A stretch of DNA of 64,000 bases, taken from contig NZ_JADEUF010000001.1 of the NCBI RefSeq assembly GCF_015163655.1, positions 81,078 through 145,077 on the forward strand, written 5' to 3'. Below the pieces are notes generated by a model that saw nothing but the letters and a program-made list of their open reading frames with translations, had not been told where the DNA came from and did no database searches. The DNA comes from Xenorhabdus griffiniae (GTDB lineage Bacteria > Pseudomonadota > Gammaproteobacteria > Enterobacterales > Enterobacteriaceae). The position numbers and the translations under genes were made by a program. Below, piece after piece: positions 7,983 through 15,353 of the stretch. Position 1 is the first letter of the stretch; each line of letters starts with the position of its first letter.

Positions 7983-8825
7983 TTAGCTGTTATTAGGTAA
8001 ACTAATTAGCACGCGGTCATTTGATATGATAAGAATTCTGTTTGAAAGAAAATCATCACCTAACAGGCCATCAAAATCTATCCGTTCATCTGGAATTTGA
8101 TAGATAGCCGCAGATAACTTAATTCCATCAGGTGTTATAATAGTTTGCTTTGGGCAGGTCTGTGATAAATTGGCACACCCGTTCTTTGAACGAGTAAAAA
8201 GCACCGTATGACTTGCACCAGTATCAATAACCATGCGGTTTATCTTCTTACCTTCAGATAATACACTAATTTCTATCCCATTCCTTGTGCGAGTAAATGG
8301 AATAGATTGCCAACGATAGCCATCGGGAAGAGCTTTGAGATGATCGGTTATCGTCAGTACCTTTGAAGCGTAGTTGATAATAAGCGTTTTGTTTTTGGCA
8401 ATACCCAGCCCCAACACGCCATCTATGATAAGTTGTCCCTTATTATCGAACATGCCGTTCCCCCACGGTTTAAAGAGTTCAACGTCAACATCTGAAAGGT
8501 GTTCACCATTAACAGTCATATTGGCCGTCCTTGCCACTACAGTAGATTTATCAACTCCAAAAACATCTACGGAATTTTGCACGGTTATTGTGTGATAATT
8601 CCGCTTTGGAAAAAGAGAATCAAAGATAGATCGAGGGAGATAAAAAGCACCAGACGCCCCAGTATCAACTGAAAGTCTTTTAATCTCTTCACCATTGATA
8701 TTGAGCGAAACAGAAGGAGTTATATGCTCAAGGTAAACAATCGGTGCAGTTATATCTGCCTTTACTGCTTCAACTGGAACGATAGTAAGGCACAACAACA
8801 GGCACCGACTCAGAATTCTATTCAT
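7983..8825 (-). CDS. secreted aspartic protease of the RiPP cluster
   Basis: 280-aa protein with an N-terminal signal peptide (LLLCLTIVPVEAVKA) and two aspartic-protease motifs, SVDTGASGAF (about residue 50) and VIDTGASHTV (about 195), with FDGLLGDDFL near the end. Two DTGA motifs in one chain imply a pepsin-like bilobed enzyme from the retropepsin-like clan. A periplasmic role in trimming or degrading the exported peptide is inferred. I start at ATG 8825; TTG 8834 is possible. A decayed copy of its 5' end lies at 12838-13001, which suggests the gene once sat directly after the maturase. Confidence 0.8.
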   Translation of the reverse strand: MNRILSRCLLLCLTIVPVEAVKADITAPIVYLEHITPSVSLNINGEEIKRLSVDTGASGAFYLPRSIFDSLFPKRNYHTITVQNSVDVFGVDKSTVVARTANMTVNGEHLSDVDVELFKPWGNGMFDNKGQLIIDGVLGLGIAKNKTLIINYASKVLTITDHLKALPDGYRWQSIPFTRTRNGIEISVLSEGKKINRMVIDTGASHTVLFTRSKNGCANLSQTCPKQTIITPDGIKLSAAIYQIPDERIDFDGLLGDDFLSNRILIISNDRVLISLPNNS

Positions 8826-8968
8826 ATTAAACAACCCATTAAGAGCAGTGGATGATATTTAATTCAAACTTTTTCCCCATCTTAAAACATAGCAATGAAT
8901 AGTTTAGACTACAAATATTTTTGTTTTGGAATTAATTTATTTCATTCACATAATAATAGTTGATAAAA

Positions 8969-8993
8969 ATTGTGTGGTCAATGACCACACAAT
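8969..8993 (-). terminator. hairpin terminator after precursor 1
   Basis: Perfect palindrome with 12-bp arms (ATTGTGTGGTCA, central A, then the complement), followed on the minus strand by TTTTTAT. It lies 15 nt past the stop of the 49-aa precursor and about 140 nt before the protease gene, so it probably sets a high precursor-to-protease ratio. Confidence 0.75.
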
Positions 8994-9007
8994 TATATCA
9001 CGTACTC

Positions 9008-9157
9008 TTATCTTCTATCCCATGTAGTTTTAAAAAATATACCATCATCATCAGATGAACCACCGCGAACAGCATCAAGTAGTTCAGACGCTTTTTGGCC
9101 CTTCTGATTTTTCAGGTTTGCAGAATTTTCCTGAATCACTTTCTGTAGTTCTTTCAT
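9008..9157 (-). CDS. xyeA: XyeA-like RiPP precursor peptide 1
   Basis: 49-aa peptide I translated from the minus strand. It starts MKELQKVIQENSANLK, continues to SELLDAVRGG, then the predicted core SSDDDGIFFKTTWDRR. The leader is nearly identical to those of two other small genes (14411-14560, 15049-15186). AAGGAT precedes ATG. The GG junction fits the C39 peptidase of the exporter, and the core holds aromatic-x-x motifs (FFK, WDR) of the kind cyclised to three-residue cyclophanes by XyeB-type enzymes. It is downstream of the exporter gene, with its own AT-rich leader. Confidence 0.85.
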   Translation of the reverse strand: MKELQKVIQENSANLKNQKGQKASELLDAVRGGSSDDDGIFFKTTWDRR

Positions 9158-9473
9158 ATTAAGATCCTTAAAAAGATTGAAATAAAGAAGATAATAACCT
9201 AATTTGTGTTTTATTTTGCTAGCCTACAAGAATTAATTTATTAAAATTCATTTGTAAGCCACATTGTTTAATATATATTATTCCAGAATAAGATCAACAG
9301 TATTTTTACATAAAAAACAAATGCGTAACATCCGTAAAATATAAACATATCAACATAATATAATTAATATTATTAACGTTAAAAATTATAACTATAAGGG
9401 CTGATTACATATTCAAAGGATATCTCTAAAATGGTAACCTAAATACCCCGCGGGTTAATATGAACCCGTATCA
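9158..9473. other. leader/promoter region of precursor 1
   Basis: No gene. Very AT-rich, and the stretch next to the precursor (about 9158-9330) resembles the stretch upstream of precursor 2 (about 14561-14740): shared TTATTTCGCT/TTATTTTGCT, CTACA, TTAAAATT and TTTTTACA blocks in the same order. This indicates that precursor plus leader was duplicated as a unit. The exporter gene's 3' hairpin (CGGGTT/AACCCG, 9451-9468) is at the far end. Confidence 0.55.
9451..9468 (-). terminator. weak hairpin after the exporter gene
   Basis: CGGGTT/AACCCG stem with a 6-nt loop, 6 nt past the exporter stop at 9474. The minus-strand continuation is CGGGGTATTTAGG, without a proper T-run, so it may be only a partial terminator. 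Confidence 0.4.
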
Positions 9474-11621
9474 TCAATCAATGTGTTTGAGTGATTGCAA
9501 ATACTCTTGAGGGGTTGTAAATACACCGTTAACCATATCAAAAACTTTGTCGGCCACAGCGATAGCATCTGGTCGATGAGCCGCAAAAAGACGCGTTATT
9601 TTCATGGCCTTAATGGCTTCGTTTATTTTCCGCTCGTTTTCGATATCCAAAGCAGATGTGGATTCATCCAATATGAGAATTTTAGGTCTTCTATAAAGTG
9701 CCCGTGCAATGGAGACTCGTTGTTTCTGGCCTCCTGATAACACACTCCCCATATCCCCAACCCTAGAATTATAGCCATCTGGCATCATCTCTATTCCATC
9801 ATGAATAGCGGCCATCCTTGCACATTCATGCATAAGTTCAATGTCTGGCCTTTCGGCAAAGCCAGTAATATTTTCCTGTAATGAACCGGTAAACAAAAAA
9901 TCATCCTGTAAAACATAGGAAACATGCTTACGATAAGCCTCAAGGCCAATGTTAGATATAGGAACACCGTTAATTTTTATAATCCCTTCAGTCGGTTCAA
10001 GCAGTGAAGCAAGAACATGAAGCAATGTGGATTTACCACAGCCTGATGGACCTACAAACGCAACACTTTCTCCTGATTCAACAGCAAAAGATAGTCTCTC
10101 AAAAATATAAGGTTCATTAGCTGAGTAAGCAAAAGACAAAGATGATATTTCTACTTTCCCGTTAAATTCCACAGGCAAATTTTGAGAGGCATCAGAGTGC
10201 ATATTTTCGCTTTCGGTAAGGACTACATCGCTAAGCCGATTTGTATGCATTGAAAGCATTTTAAATTCATAAACAGCATCACAAAAATTAATCGTCCTTT
10301 GGATGAACATATCAGCGTACACCATGAAAGCAAACAGAACACCAACAGTAAAAAAACCATTTTCAGTCAACTGTGCACCAATATAGACAACCAAACATGC
10401 TGACAGCCCTGTGATAAACGCACTAATTAGCCGAAAAACGAGATCAATTCGAAAACGCTTGATATTTGCAGCAATGTTTTCAGTTGAGAGGTTCAACCAT
10501 TTTATTTTTCTGTTAGTGCTCAGACACAGCATTTTGATCGCTGAAATACCGCGAACAGTTTCTATAAAATGTGAACTTTGAGCGGCAGTTTTACTGATAG
10601 ATTCAGCCAGTGCGATTCTGTACATCCCAAAACAATACCATTTGATCAGAGCATAGAGCAGTGCCAGAAAAACTACACTAGCGCAAAGCACTACGCTGTA
10701 ACTGCTCATGACTACCAATAATGCAACTGTAACCACCGCATCAAGAATCGCATTTACCATACGCGCAGTAAACGCCTCCTGAATTTGGTTTAGGGATTGT
10801 AGGCGAGATACAACATCGCCTAACTGGCGTTTTCCAAAGTAGGTAACAGGCAGACTGATTAATTTGCTCAAAAATCCTTCAGACCAACTTAATCCAATAG
10901 AATATTTAGCTGCGGTAATAATCCAGTCACGAAGCCATGTCAGCAGCATTCGCATAAAAAGCAAGGCAATAACAGCGGCTGAGATAACATTCAGGGCAAA
11001 CATATTACTCGTGCTAAGAATGTTATCTATAATGAACTGTGAAGAAGCGGGGATAAGCAGCGTAACAAGTTCTATAGTCGCTGATATTGCAATGAGTCGT
11101 GCTATCACACCGCCTTTACCTTCTATCCCAGCTAGCATGTCTCTGATAGAAAGTGCTGAAGATACTTTTTTTCGCTCAAACGTAGCACTGGGTTTCATTT
11201 CGAGTGCTATACCAGTGAAGCAATCTGATAACTCAGAAAGCATTATACTGCGTTCGCCAACAGCCGGATCATGAATAGTTGCGCCTTTTCGGGACAGTTT
11301 TTTGAGCACCACAAAATGATTAAAAGACCAATGCAGGATACAAGGCAACGAAAGTGAATTCAGTTCTTCCAGTTCTACTTTTACGGGACAAGATGACAAC
11401 CCTACTTTTTCACCTACGGTCACTATTTCCTTAAGGCTCATGCCATGTTTTGAAACATCAAAAAGTTTCCGCATAGAAAGAAGATCAGTATTGAAACCAT
11501 GATAACTTGCGATCATAGCGATACAAGCAAGTCCGCATTCTGAAACTTCAGACTGAATGATTACCGGAAGAGATTTCCCGACAGAAAACGTTGAAAAAAA
11601 ATCTTTCACATATTTATCCAT
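9474..11621 (-). CDS. C39 peptidase-containing ABC exporter
   Basis: 715-aa bifunctional exporter (PCAT type). The N-terminal C39 cysteine peptidase has Cys29 in SECGLAC, His102 in FNHFVVL and Asp118 in IHDPA, numbered from ATG 11621. A six-helix membrane domain follows, then an ATPase with Walker A GPSGCGKST, signature LSGGQKQR, Walker B ILILDEST and switch His in FAAHRPD. It cleaves leaders after double-glycine sites and exports the core. ATG 11621 lies 4 nt past the HlyD stop; an earlier in-frame start (11669) would overlap it. All catalytic residues are present. Cognate substrates are the three adjacent precursors. Confidence 0.92.
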   Translation of the reverse strand: MDKYVKDFFSTFSVGKSLPVIIQSEVSECGLACIAMIASYHGFNTDLLSMRKLFDVSKHGMSLKEIVTVGEKVGLSSCPVKVELEELNSLSLPCILHWSFNHFVVLKKLSRKGATIHDPAVGERSIMLSELSDCFTGIALEMKPSATFERKKVSSALSIRDMLAGIEGKGGVIARLIAISATIELVTLLIPASSQFIIDNILSTSNMFALNVISAAVIALLFMRMLLTWLRDWIITAAKYSIGLSWSEGFLSKLISLPVTYFGKRQLGDVVSRLQSLNQIQEAFTARMVNAILDAVVTVALLVVMSSYSVVLCASVVFLALLYALIKWYCFGMYRIALAESISKTAAQSSHFIETVRGISAIKMLCLSTNRKIKWLNLSTENIAANIKRFRIDLVFRLISAFITGLSACLVVYIGAQLTENGFFTVGVLFAFMVYADMFIQRTINFCDAVYEFKMLSMHTNRLSDVVLTESENMHSDASQNLPVEFNGKVEISSLSFAYSANEPYIFERLSFAVESGESVAFVGPSGCGKSTLLHVLASLLEPTEGIIKINGVPISNIGLEAYRKHVSYVLQDDFLFTGSLQENITGFAERPDIELMHECARMAAIHDGIEMMPDGYNSRVGDMGSVLSGGQKQRVSIARALYRRPKILILDESTSALDIENERKINEAIKAMKITRLFAAHRPDAIAVADKVFDMVNGVFTTPQEYLQSLKHID

Positions 11622-11625
11622 AAAT

Positions 11626-12807
11626 TTAATCAACCATTCTAAGCAGCCATCTATAAAGACGTTTTTCACCTGTTAAAATTGAGGCATCAACCTGCATTCC
11701 CTGTTTCAATGGTAAACTCGAACGCTCTTCAGGAATGGCTATTACAGTAAAGTACATGTCATCCTCCCGCCTAATTGCAGCCTCTGATATTGAGGCGACT
11801 GTAGCAGTAAATTTTCCGTATCTTCTCCACGGATAAGCCGATACGCGTAATTTCACCTTCTGTCCAATTTTTATTTCACCTGCTGATTCAGCACCTACCT
11901 GAAGTCGGACAACAGGCATCGCGTCACTAGGTATAACTACGGCCAAAACATCTCCGCGCGTTACATTATCCCCAATCATCTTATCTACCCCAGCCACTCT
12001 TCCATTTATGGGACTAGTGATTTTTATTCGTTCAACGACATCCAACTGTGCTAAGGATTGAGAAATTTGAGTAATTTCTTGATATACATCGTTTGTTTTT
12101 TCTTCTAATTTATGAGTTTTTATATCCATTTCAGTTTCAAGAGCGATGATATCAGCCTGCGTTTTGGTGATATTAACTAAAGTGTTTTGCATCTTTTCAT
12201 CAGCCCGTAAGATTTCCTGCCGGGATTCATGAATCATCATTTCAGAAATGATCCCTTTTTTGCTGTGTTTTACAAATGAGTTGTATTTCTTCTGTGATTC
12301 GGTAAAAGCGTTTCGATTAATCAAAAGTAGTTCATGCAGTTGCTCCAACTCGTTTTTTTTATTAGCTATAGCGGTAGGTATTTTGATGAGAGCGCTTTCT
12401 CTTTCCTTCTCAAATAATACTAATTTTTCAGTAAGTAATTGTTTTTTTTCTGTCAGCGCAGCACGTTCCCTTTGAGAGATCAACCCTGATTCAGTCTTTA
12501 TCTCATGCGAAACTACCATGATTTCCTGGCCTACGTTAACCTGTTGACCGTCAATGACTCCCAAACTCTCCGCTATACCATCCATCGGAGAAACGAGAGA
12601 AGATGCATTAGGATTAAAGATTACTCTTCCAGGAGCTTCTACATTAATCCCGTAAGATCCCCAAATGAGGCAGGAAAGCAACATTATGCCAGTCGCAGCA
12701 CTTAGAATAAGGGGGAAAGTTGTTGATTGAGGGATATTAAGGGTATGCCTACCAATCCATGTGTTTTTACGATGAAAAATAGCTTCTTTACGAAATAATC
12801 CGTTCAC
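11626..12807 (-). CDS. HlyD-family periplasmic adaptor
   Basis: 393-aa membrane fusion protein. A cytosolic N-terminus leads into one membrane helix (PLILSAATGIMLLSCLIWGSY), a biotinyl/lipoyl-like half (MDGIAESLGVIDGQQVNVGQEI), long coiled coils (about residues 110-235), the second lipoyl half (ITSPINGRVAGV) and a beta-barrel with LKQGMQVDASI. It would link the C39 ABC exporter to an outer-membrane channel such as TolC. It lies between the protease remnant and the exporter, 4 nt before the latter, so all are one operon. Confidence 0.92.
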   Translation of the reverse strand: MNGLFRKEAIFHRKNTWIGRHTLNIPQSTTFPLILSAATGIMLLSCLIWGSYGINVEAPGRVIFNPNASSLVSPMDGIAESLGVIDGQQVNVGQEIMVVSHEIKTESGLISQRERAALTEKKQLLTEKLVLFEKERESALIKIPTAIANKKNELEQLHELLLINRNAFTESQKKYNSFVKHSKKGIISEMMIHESRQEILRADEKMQNTLVNITKTQADIIALETEMDIKTHKLEEKTNDVYQEITQISQSLAQLDVVERIKITSPINGRVAGVDKMIGDNVTRGDVLAVVIPSDAMPVVRLQVGAESAGEIKIGQKVKLRVSAYPWRRYGKFTATVASISEAAIRREDDMYFTVIAIPEERSSLPLKQGMQVDASILTGEKRLYRWLLRMVD

Positions 12808-12837
12808 CAGAAATCCTTAACTGTTATTAGTAATTAA

Positions 12838-13001
12838 CAATCGGTTACTTCAATATCGATTACAAGTCTGTTAACCTCTTTACCGCTGATATTGATTGCT
12901 AAGAGGTTACAGACTCAAGGTGAACAATCGGCGAGGTTTATTTCTTCAACTGGAATTATCGTAAGATCCTGAGCCACACATACACTCAGAACTTTATTCA
13001 T
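12838..13001 (-). pseudogene. decayed 5' fragment of a second aspartic protease gene
   Basis: From ATG 13001 the minus strand reads MNKVLSVCVAQDLTIIPVEE, parallel to MNRILSRCLLLCLTIVPVEA of the intact protease at 8825, then hits TGA. In another frame the following bases read LAINISGKEVNRLVIDIEV, parallel to VSLNINGEEIKRLSVDTGA, ending before the DTG motif is complete. So the fragment matches the first ~50 codons with indels and no catalytic part. Its ATG overlaps the maturase stop (ATGA), which marks the gene's original operon position between maturase and HlyD. Confidence 0.85.
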
Positions 13002-14176
13002 AATTCAGCAATTCCGATGTTTTTTGCGAGTTCATTTTCACTCAGGCCAAGTTCCACAAGGTAAGCAGCCCCCCGACCGAGTAATGCCGCCATTGTATCG
13101 CAATAAATCGTTTTATTGTTAAAGGCATTATCTCGCGAATACCTGTTTACAGGTTTTCCACCCGCACAAATTTTTTGCCAAATACATCCTTGGCAATCCA
13201 CAGGTAAAGAGGATTCAATTTTGTGAAATTCGCGCATGGGTTGGCTGTTTACTATCTGAGCGTAAGTTGCATCTGCGATATTACCTATTGGTGTAAATAT
13301 CTCTGAAACCGTTGAGCGCAAAGTATCATCAATGTAGATGTCACCAGTAGACGTAACAGTTATGGCTAAGGCTTCAAATCCTTCAGTCGGAGGCGTCACT
13401 CCCAATACTATATATTTCGATGATCCAGCCAGTCTAGTGAAGTAACTGGATAAAATTCTTACATCACAATTAGGATCACTTTGTTCAAACCAAGCATCGC
13501 AGACATCAATAAGAAAACGTTTAACTCCTTCTGTGTTGGTTGTATTTTCGTAATTGCTGTCAGGTAATAGAAAATCAAATCTTTTACACTGCATATCATG
13601 ATAAAAGTGGTCAAAAAGTTCTTTACCACTGGCTTCGGGATCAATAACAGAAAGTATGGAGGGATAGTTAAGAATATTTCTTTCTTTCGCCGCTGTACAC
13701 AATGCCTTATATCCGTTTAAGGTTGCCTCATATGAGCTACGCCCTTTGTGATCGATACGGTATTTGTCGTTTATGTGTTTCGGACCATCGATGGAAATGT
13801 TTACAGAAATATTAAACTTTTCAAAAATGGCAATCCATTCATTGTTGATCAAGGTTGCGTTAGTCTGTAATGCAAATCGCAACTCTGCCCCCTTGTAATC
13901 TCCAGAATTGAGCGTTTCACATAGGTAAATTAAACGCTCTTTCTTGAGCATCAATGGTTCACCGCCATGCAAATCAATTTGTATTACGTCTGGGTTAACA
14001 TCTTCAGCAACCCTTTCTAAAAAACCTTTCAACCCTATTATAGTGTTGTGGGAAATAACTGGAGCACTGTTTAGTGCAATATCACTTCCCATATTAAACA
14101 CATAACAATATGAACAGTTTAGATTACAGCGCTCGCTTATTTTGAGAATTACTTCTAAGTGATTTATTTTATTCAT
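12998..14176 (-). CDS. xyeB: XyeB-like radical SAM/SPASM cyclophane maturase
   Basis: 392-aa radical SAM enzyme. The cluster-binding motif CNLNCSYC gives Cys17, Cys21 and Cys24, followed by YVFNMG. The GGEP motif is HGGEPLML. SPASM-type cysteines appear near the C-terminus (VDCQGCIWQKICAGG and a later YCDTMAALLG). This family forms carbon-carbon links between an aromatic residue and the residue two positions on. The operon context (double-glycine precursors, C39 exporter) supports the XYE assignment, made by eye. ATG 14176 is chosen over TTG 14185; no strong ribosome site is visible for either. Precursor 2 lies 235 nt upstream. Confidence 0.88.
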   Translation of the reverse strand: MNKINHLEVILKISERCNLNCSYCYVFNMGSDIALNSAPVISHNTIIGLKGFLERVAEDVNPDVIQIDLHGGEPLMLKKERLIYLCETLNSGDYKGAELRFALQTNATLINNEWIAIFEKFNISVNISIDGPKHINDKYRIDHKGRSSYEATLNGYKALCTAAKERNILNYPSILSVIDPEASGKELFDHFYHDMQCKRFDFLLPDSNYENTTNTEGVKRFLIDVCDAWFEQSDPNCDVRILSSYFTRLAGSSKYIVLGVTPPTEGFEALAITVTSTGDIYIDDTLRSTVSEIFTPIGNIADATYAQIVNSQPMREFHKIESSLPVDCQGCIWQKICAGGKPVNRYSRDNAFNNKTIYCDTMAALLGRGAAYLVELGLSENELAKNIGIAEL

Positions 14177-14242
14177 ATTTAGCAAGCCATTAAGGAAGTT
14201 GGTAAAAACATGTTGTCATCGACCACACGTTGACGTAAAGAT

Positions 14243-14261
14243 CCGCCTTCTATGAAGGCGG
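14243..14261 (-). terminator. hairpin between precursor 2 and the maturase
   Basis: CCGCCTTC/GAAGGCGG with a 3-nt loop, followed on the minus strand by ATCTTTAC. It has only a weak T-tract, so it may attenuate rather than stop transcription into the maturase gene. Confidence 0.45.
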
Positions 14262-14366
14262 AATTAATTTCGCCCCAAAAGGACGTACTAATAAAATACC
14301 TAAAAATAAATCTCTACCAATTCTGATAATTTCAAATCTAAAGGCTAATAAAAGGCAGAGTCAAAA

Positions 14367-14385
14367 CCTATTGCTGACCACCTCC
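14367..14385. repeat. 19-bp direct repeat, copy A
   Basis: CCTATTGCTGACCACCTCC, repeated exactly at 15333-15351 just past the TraG stop. The two copies bracket precursor 3 and its terminator (about 970 bp apart), suggesting segment duplication or insertion next to traG. Confidence 0.7.
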
Positions 14386-14398
14386 ACATAAGGTGGTC
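14376..14398 (-). terminator. hairpin after precursor 2
   Basis: GACCACCT/AGGTGGTC with a 7-nt loop, 13 nt past the precursor 2 stop. It is the counterpart of the hairpins after precursors 1 and 3, though the T-run is poor. Confidence 0.5.
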
Positions 14399-14410
14399 TT
14401 CAGTTAAGAA

Positions 14411-14560
14411 TCAAAAGCTCTTTTTCCAATCAAGTTTGAACCATGTTTCAGCAGTAGATGCGCCACCACGAACAAAATCAAGTAATTCAGACGCTTTTTG
14501 ACCTTTCTGATTTTTCAGGTTTGCAGAATTTTCATGAATAATTTTTTGTAATTCTTTCAT
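14411..14560 (-). CDS. xyeA: XyeA-like RiPP precursor peptide 2
   Basis: 49-aa peptide translated from the minus strand: MKELQKIIHENSANLK, then SELLDFVRGG, then the predicted core ASTAETWFKLDWKKSF. Its leader is almost the same as that of precursor 1. AGGATATTA precedes ATG, with the purine core about 8 nt away. The core offers WFK and WKK as three-residue aromatic-x-basic sites, possibly two rings. It is the copy closest to the maturase and is probably the original partner. Confidence 0.87.
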   Translation of the reverse strand: MKELQKIIHENSANLKNQKGQKASELLDFVRGGASTAETWFKLDWKKSF

Positions 14561-15048
14561 ATTAATATCCTAAAAAAGGTTGAGTAAGAGAAGATAAAAA
14601 TGGAATTTAATATAACTTTAATTCCATTTTATTTCGCTGATCTACAGAAATGTTTTGTTAAAATTTATCCGTAATCAGCATGATCCAATGTATATTACCC
14701 AAAATTAAAGTCAACAATTTTTTTACAAAAAAATAACAGACATAACACATGTGAAATATAAACTAATTCATATAATTCAATTGGAACTATTAAGTTTTTA
14801 ATTATAAATTAAATGTATTAAATATAGTATTTTATTGGTGATTGTTTTTTTAGGAAATAATATTGAGTTGTTTTTATATACTTAAATTTTAAGTATTCTT
14901 TAATTTTAATTTTTGGTAATGATTCCAATTTATTGTTAGCGGTTATCACAGCTATCCAATCACTACCCAAACTCAGAACTTCATGAGCAGTTAAAACTGT
15001 GCGGCCATTGGCCGCACACCACATAAAATGCTTCTTACATTTTTTAAG
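14561..15048. other. AT-rich leader of precursor 2 and 3' region of precursor 3
   Basis: No convincing gene. The part near 14561-14740 resembles the leader of precursor 1. A 68-codon frame (14818-15024, minus) exists but begins inside the precursor 3 terminator, lacks a good start site and matches nothing I know. It may be a remnant. Confidence 0.45.
14998..15018 (-). terminator. terminator after precursor 3
   Basis: 10-bp perfect arms TGTGCGGCCA/TGGCCGCACA around one T, followed on the minus strand by GTTTTAAC. It lies about 30 nt past the precursor 3 stop. Confidence 0.7.
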
Positions 15049-15186
15049 CTAATCTAAGCTCTTGAGCCAACTATTAGCAGGAGCAGCTCCGTCACGAACA
15101 GCATCTAGTAGTTCAAACATTTTCTGATCCTTATTATTTTTCAGGTTTGCAGAATTCTCATGAATAATTTTTTGTAATTCTTTCAT
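15049..15186 (-). CDS. xyeA: XyeA-like RiPP precursor peptide 3
   Basis: 45-aa peptide. From ATG 15186 (AAGGATTT upstream) it reads MKELQKIIHENSANLK, then FELLDAVRDG, then the predicted core AAPANSWLKSLD. The leader is shared with precursors 1 and 2, but the cleavage site is DG instead of GG and the core is four residues shorter, with one aromatic motif (WLK). It has its own leader and terminator, and lies next to the end of traG. Confidence 0.85.
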   Translation of the reverse strand: MKELQKIIHENSANLKNNKDQKMFELLDAVRDGAAPANSWLKSLD

Positions 15187-15332
15187 ATTCAAATCCTTAA
15201 ATATATTGAAGTAGAGAAGATGATAATAGAATCTAACTATAAACACATTAATATAATTTAATTAACATTATCAACATTTAAAATTATAATCATAAGACAG
15301 ATTGCACTCACATATGATATTTTTGCTTAAAG

Positions 15333-15351
15333 CCTATTGCTGACCACCTCC
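15333..15351. repeat. 19-bp direct repeat, copy B
   Basis: Exact copy of 14367-14385, ending 2 nt before the traG stop codon. It marks the border between the T4SS operon and the RiPP cargo. Confidence 0.7.
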
Positions 15352-15353
15352 TT

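Noticed and set aside
14818..15024. 68-codon minus-strand frame between precursors 2 and 3
   Set aside because: Begins within the precursor 3 terminator, lacks a start site; might be a remnant but cannot be supported.
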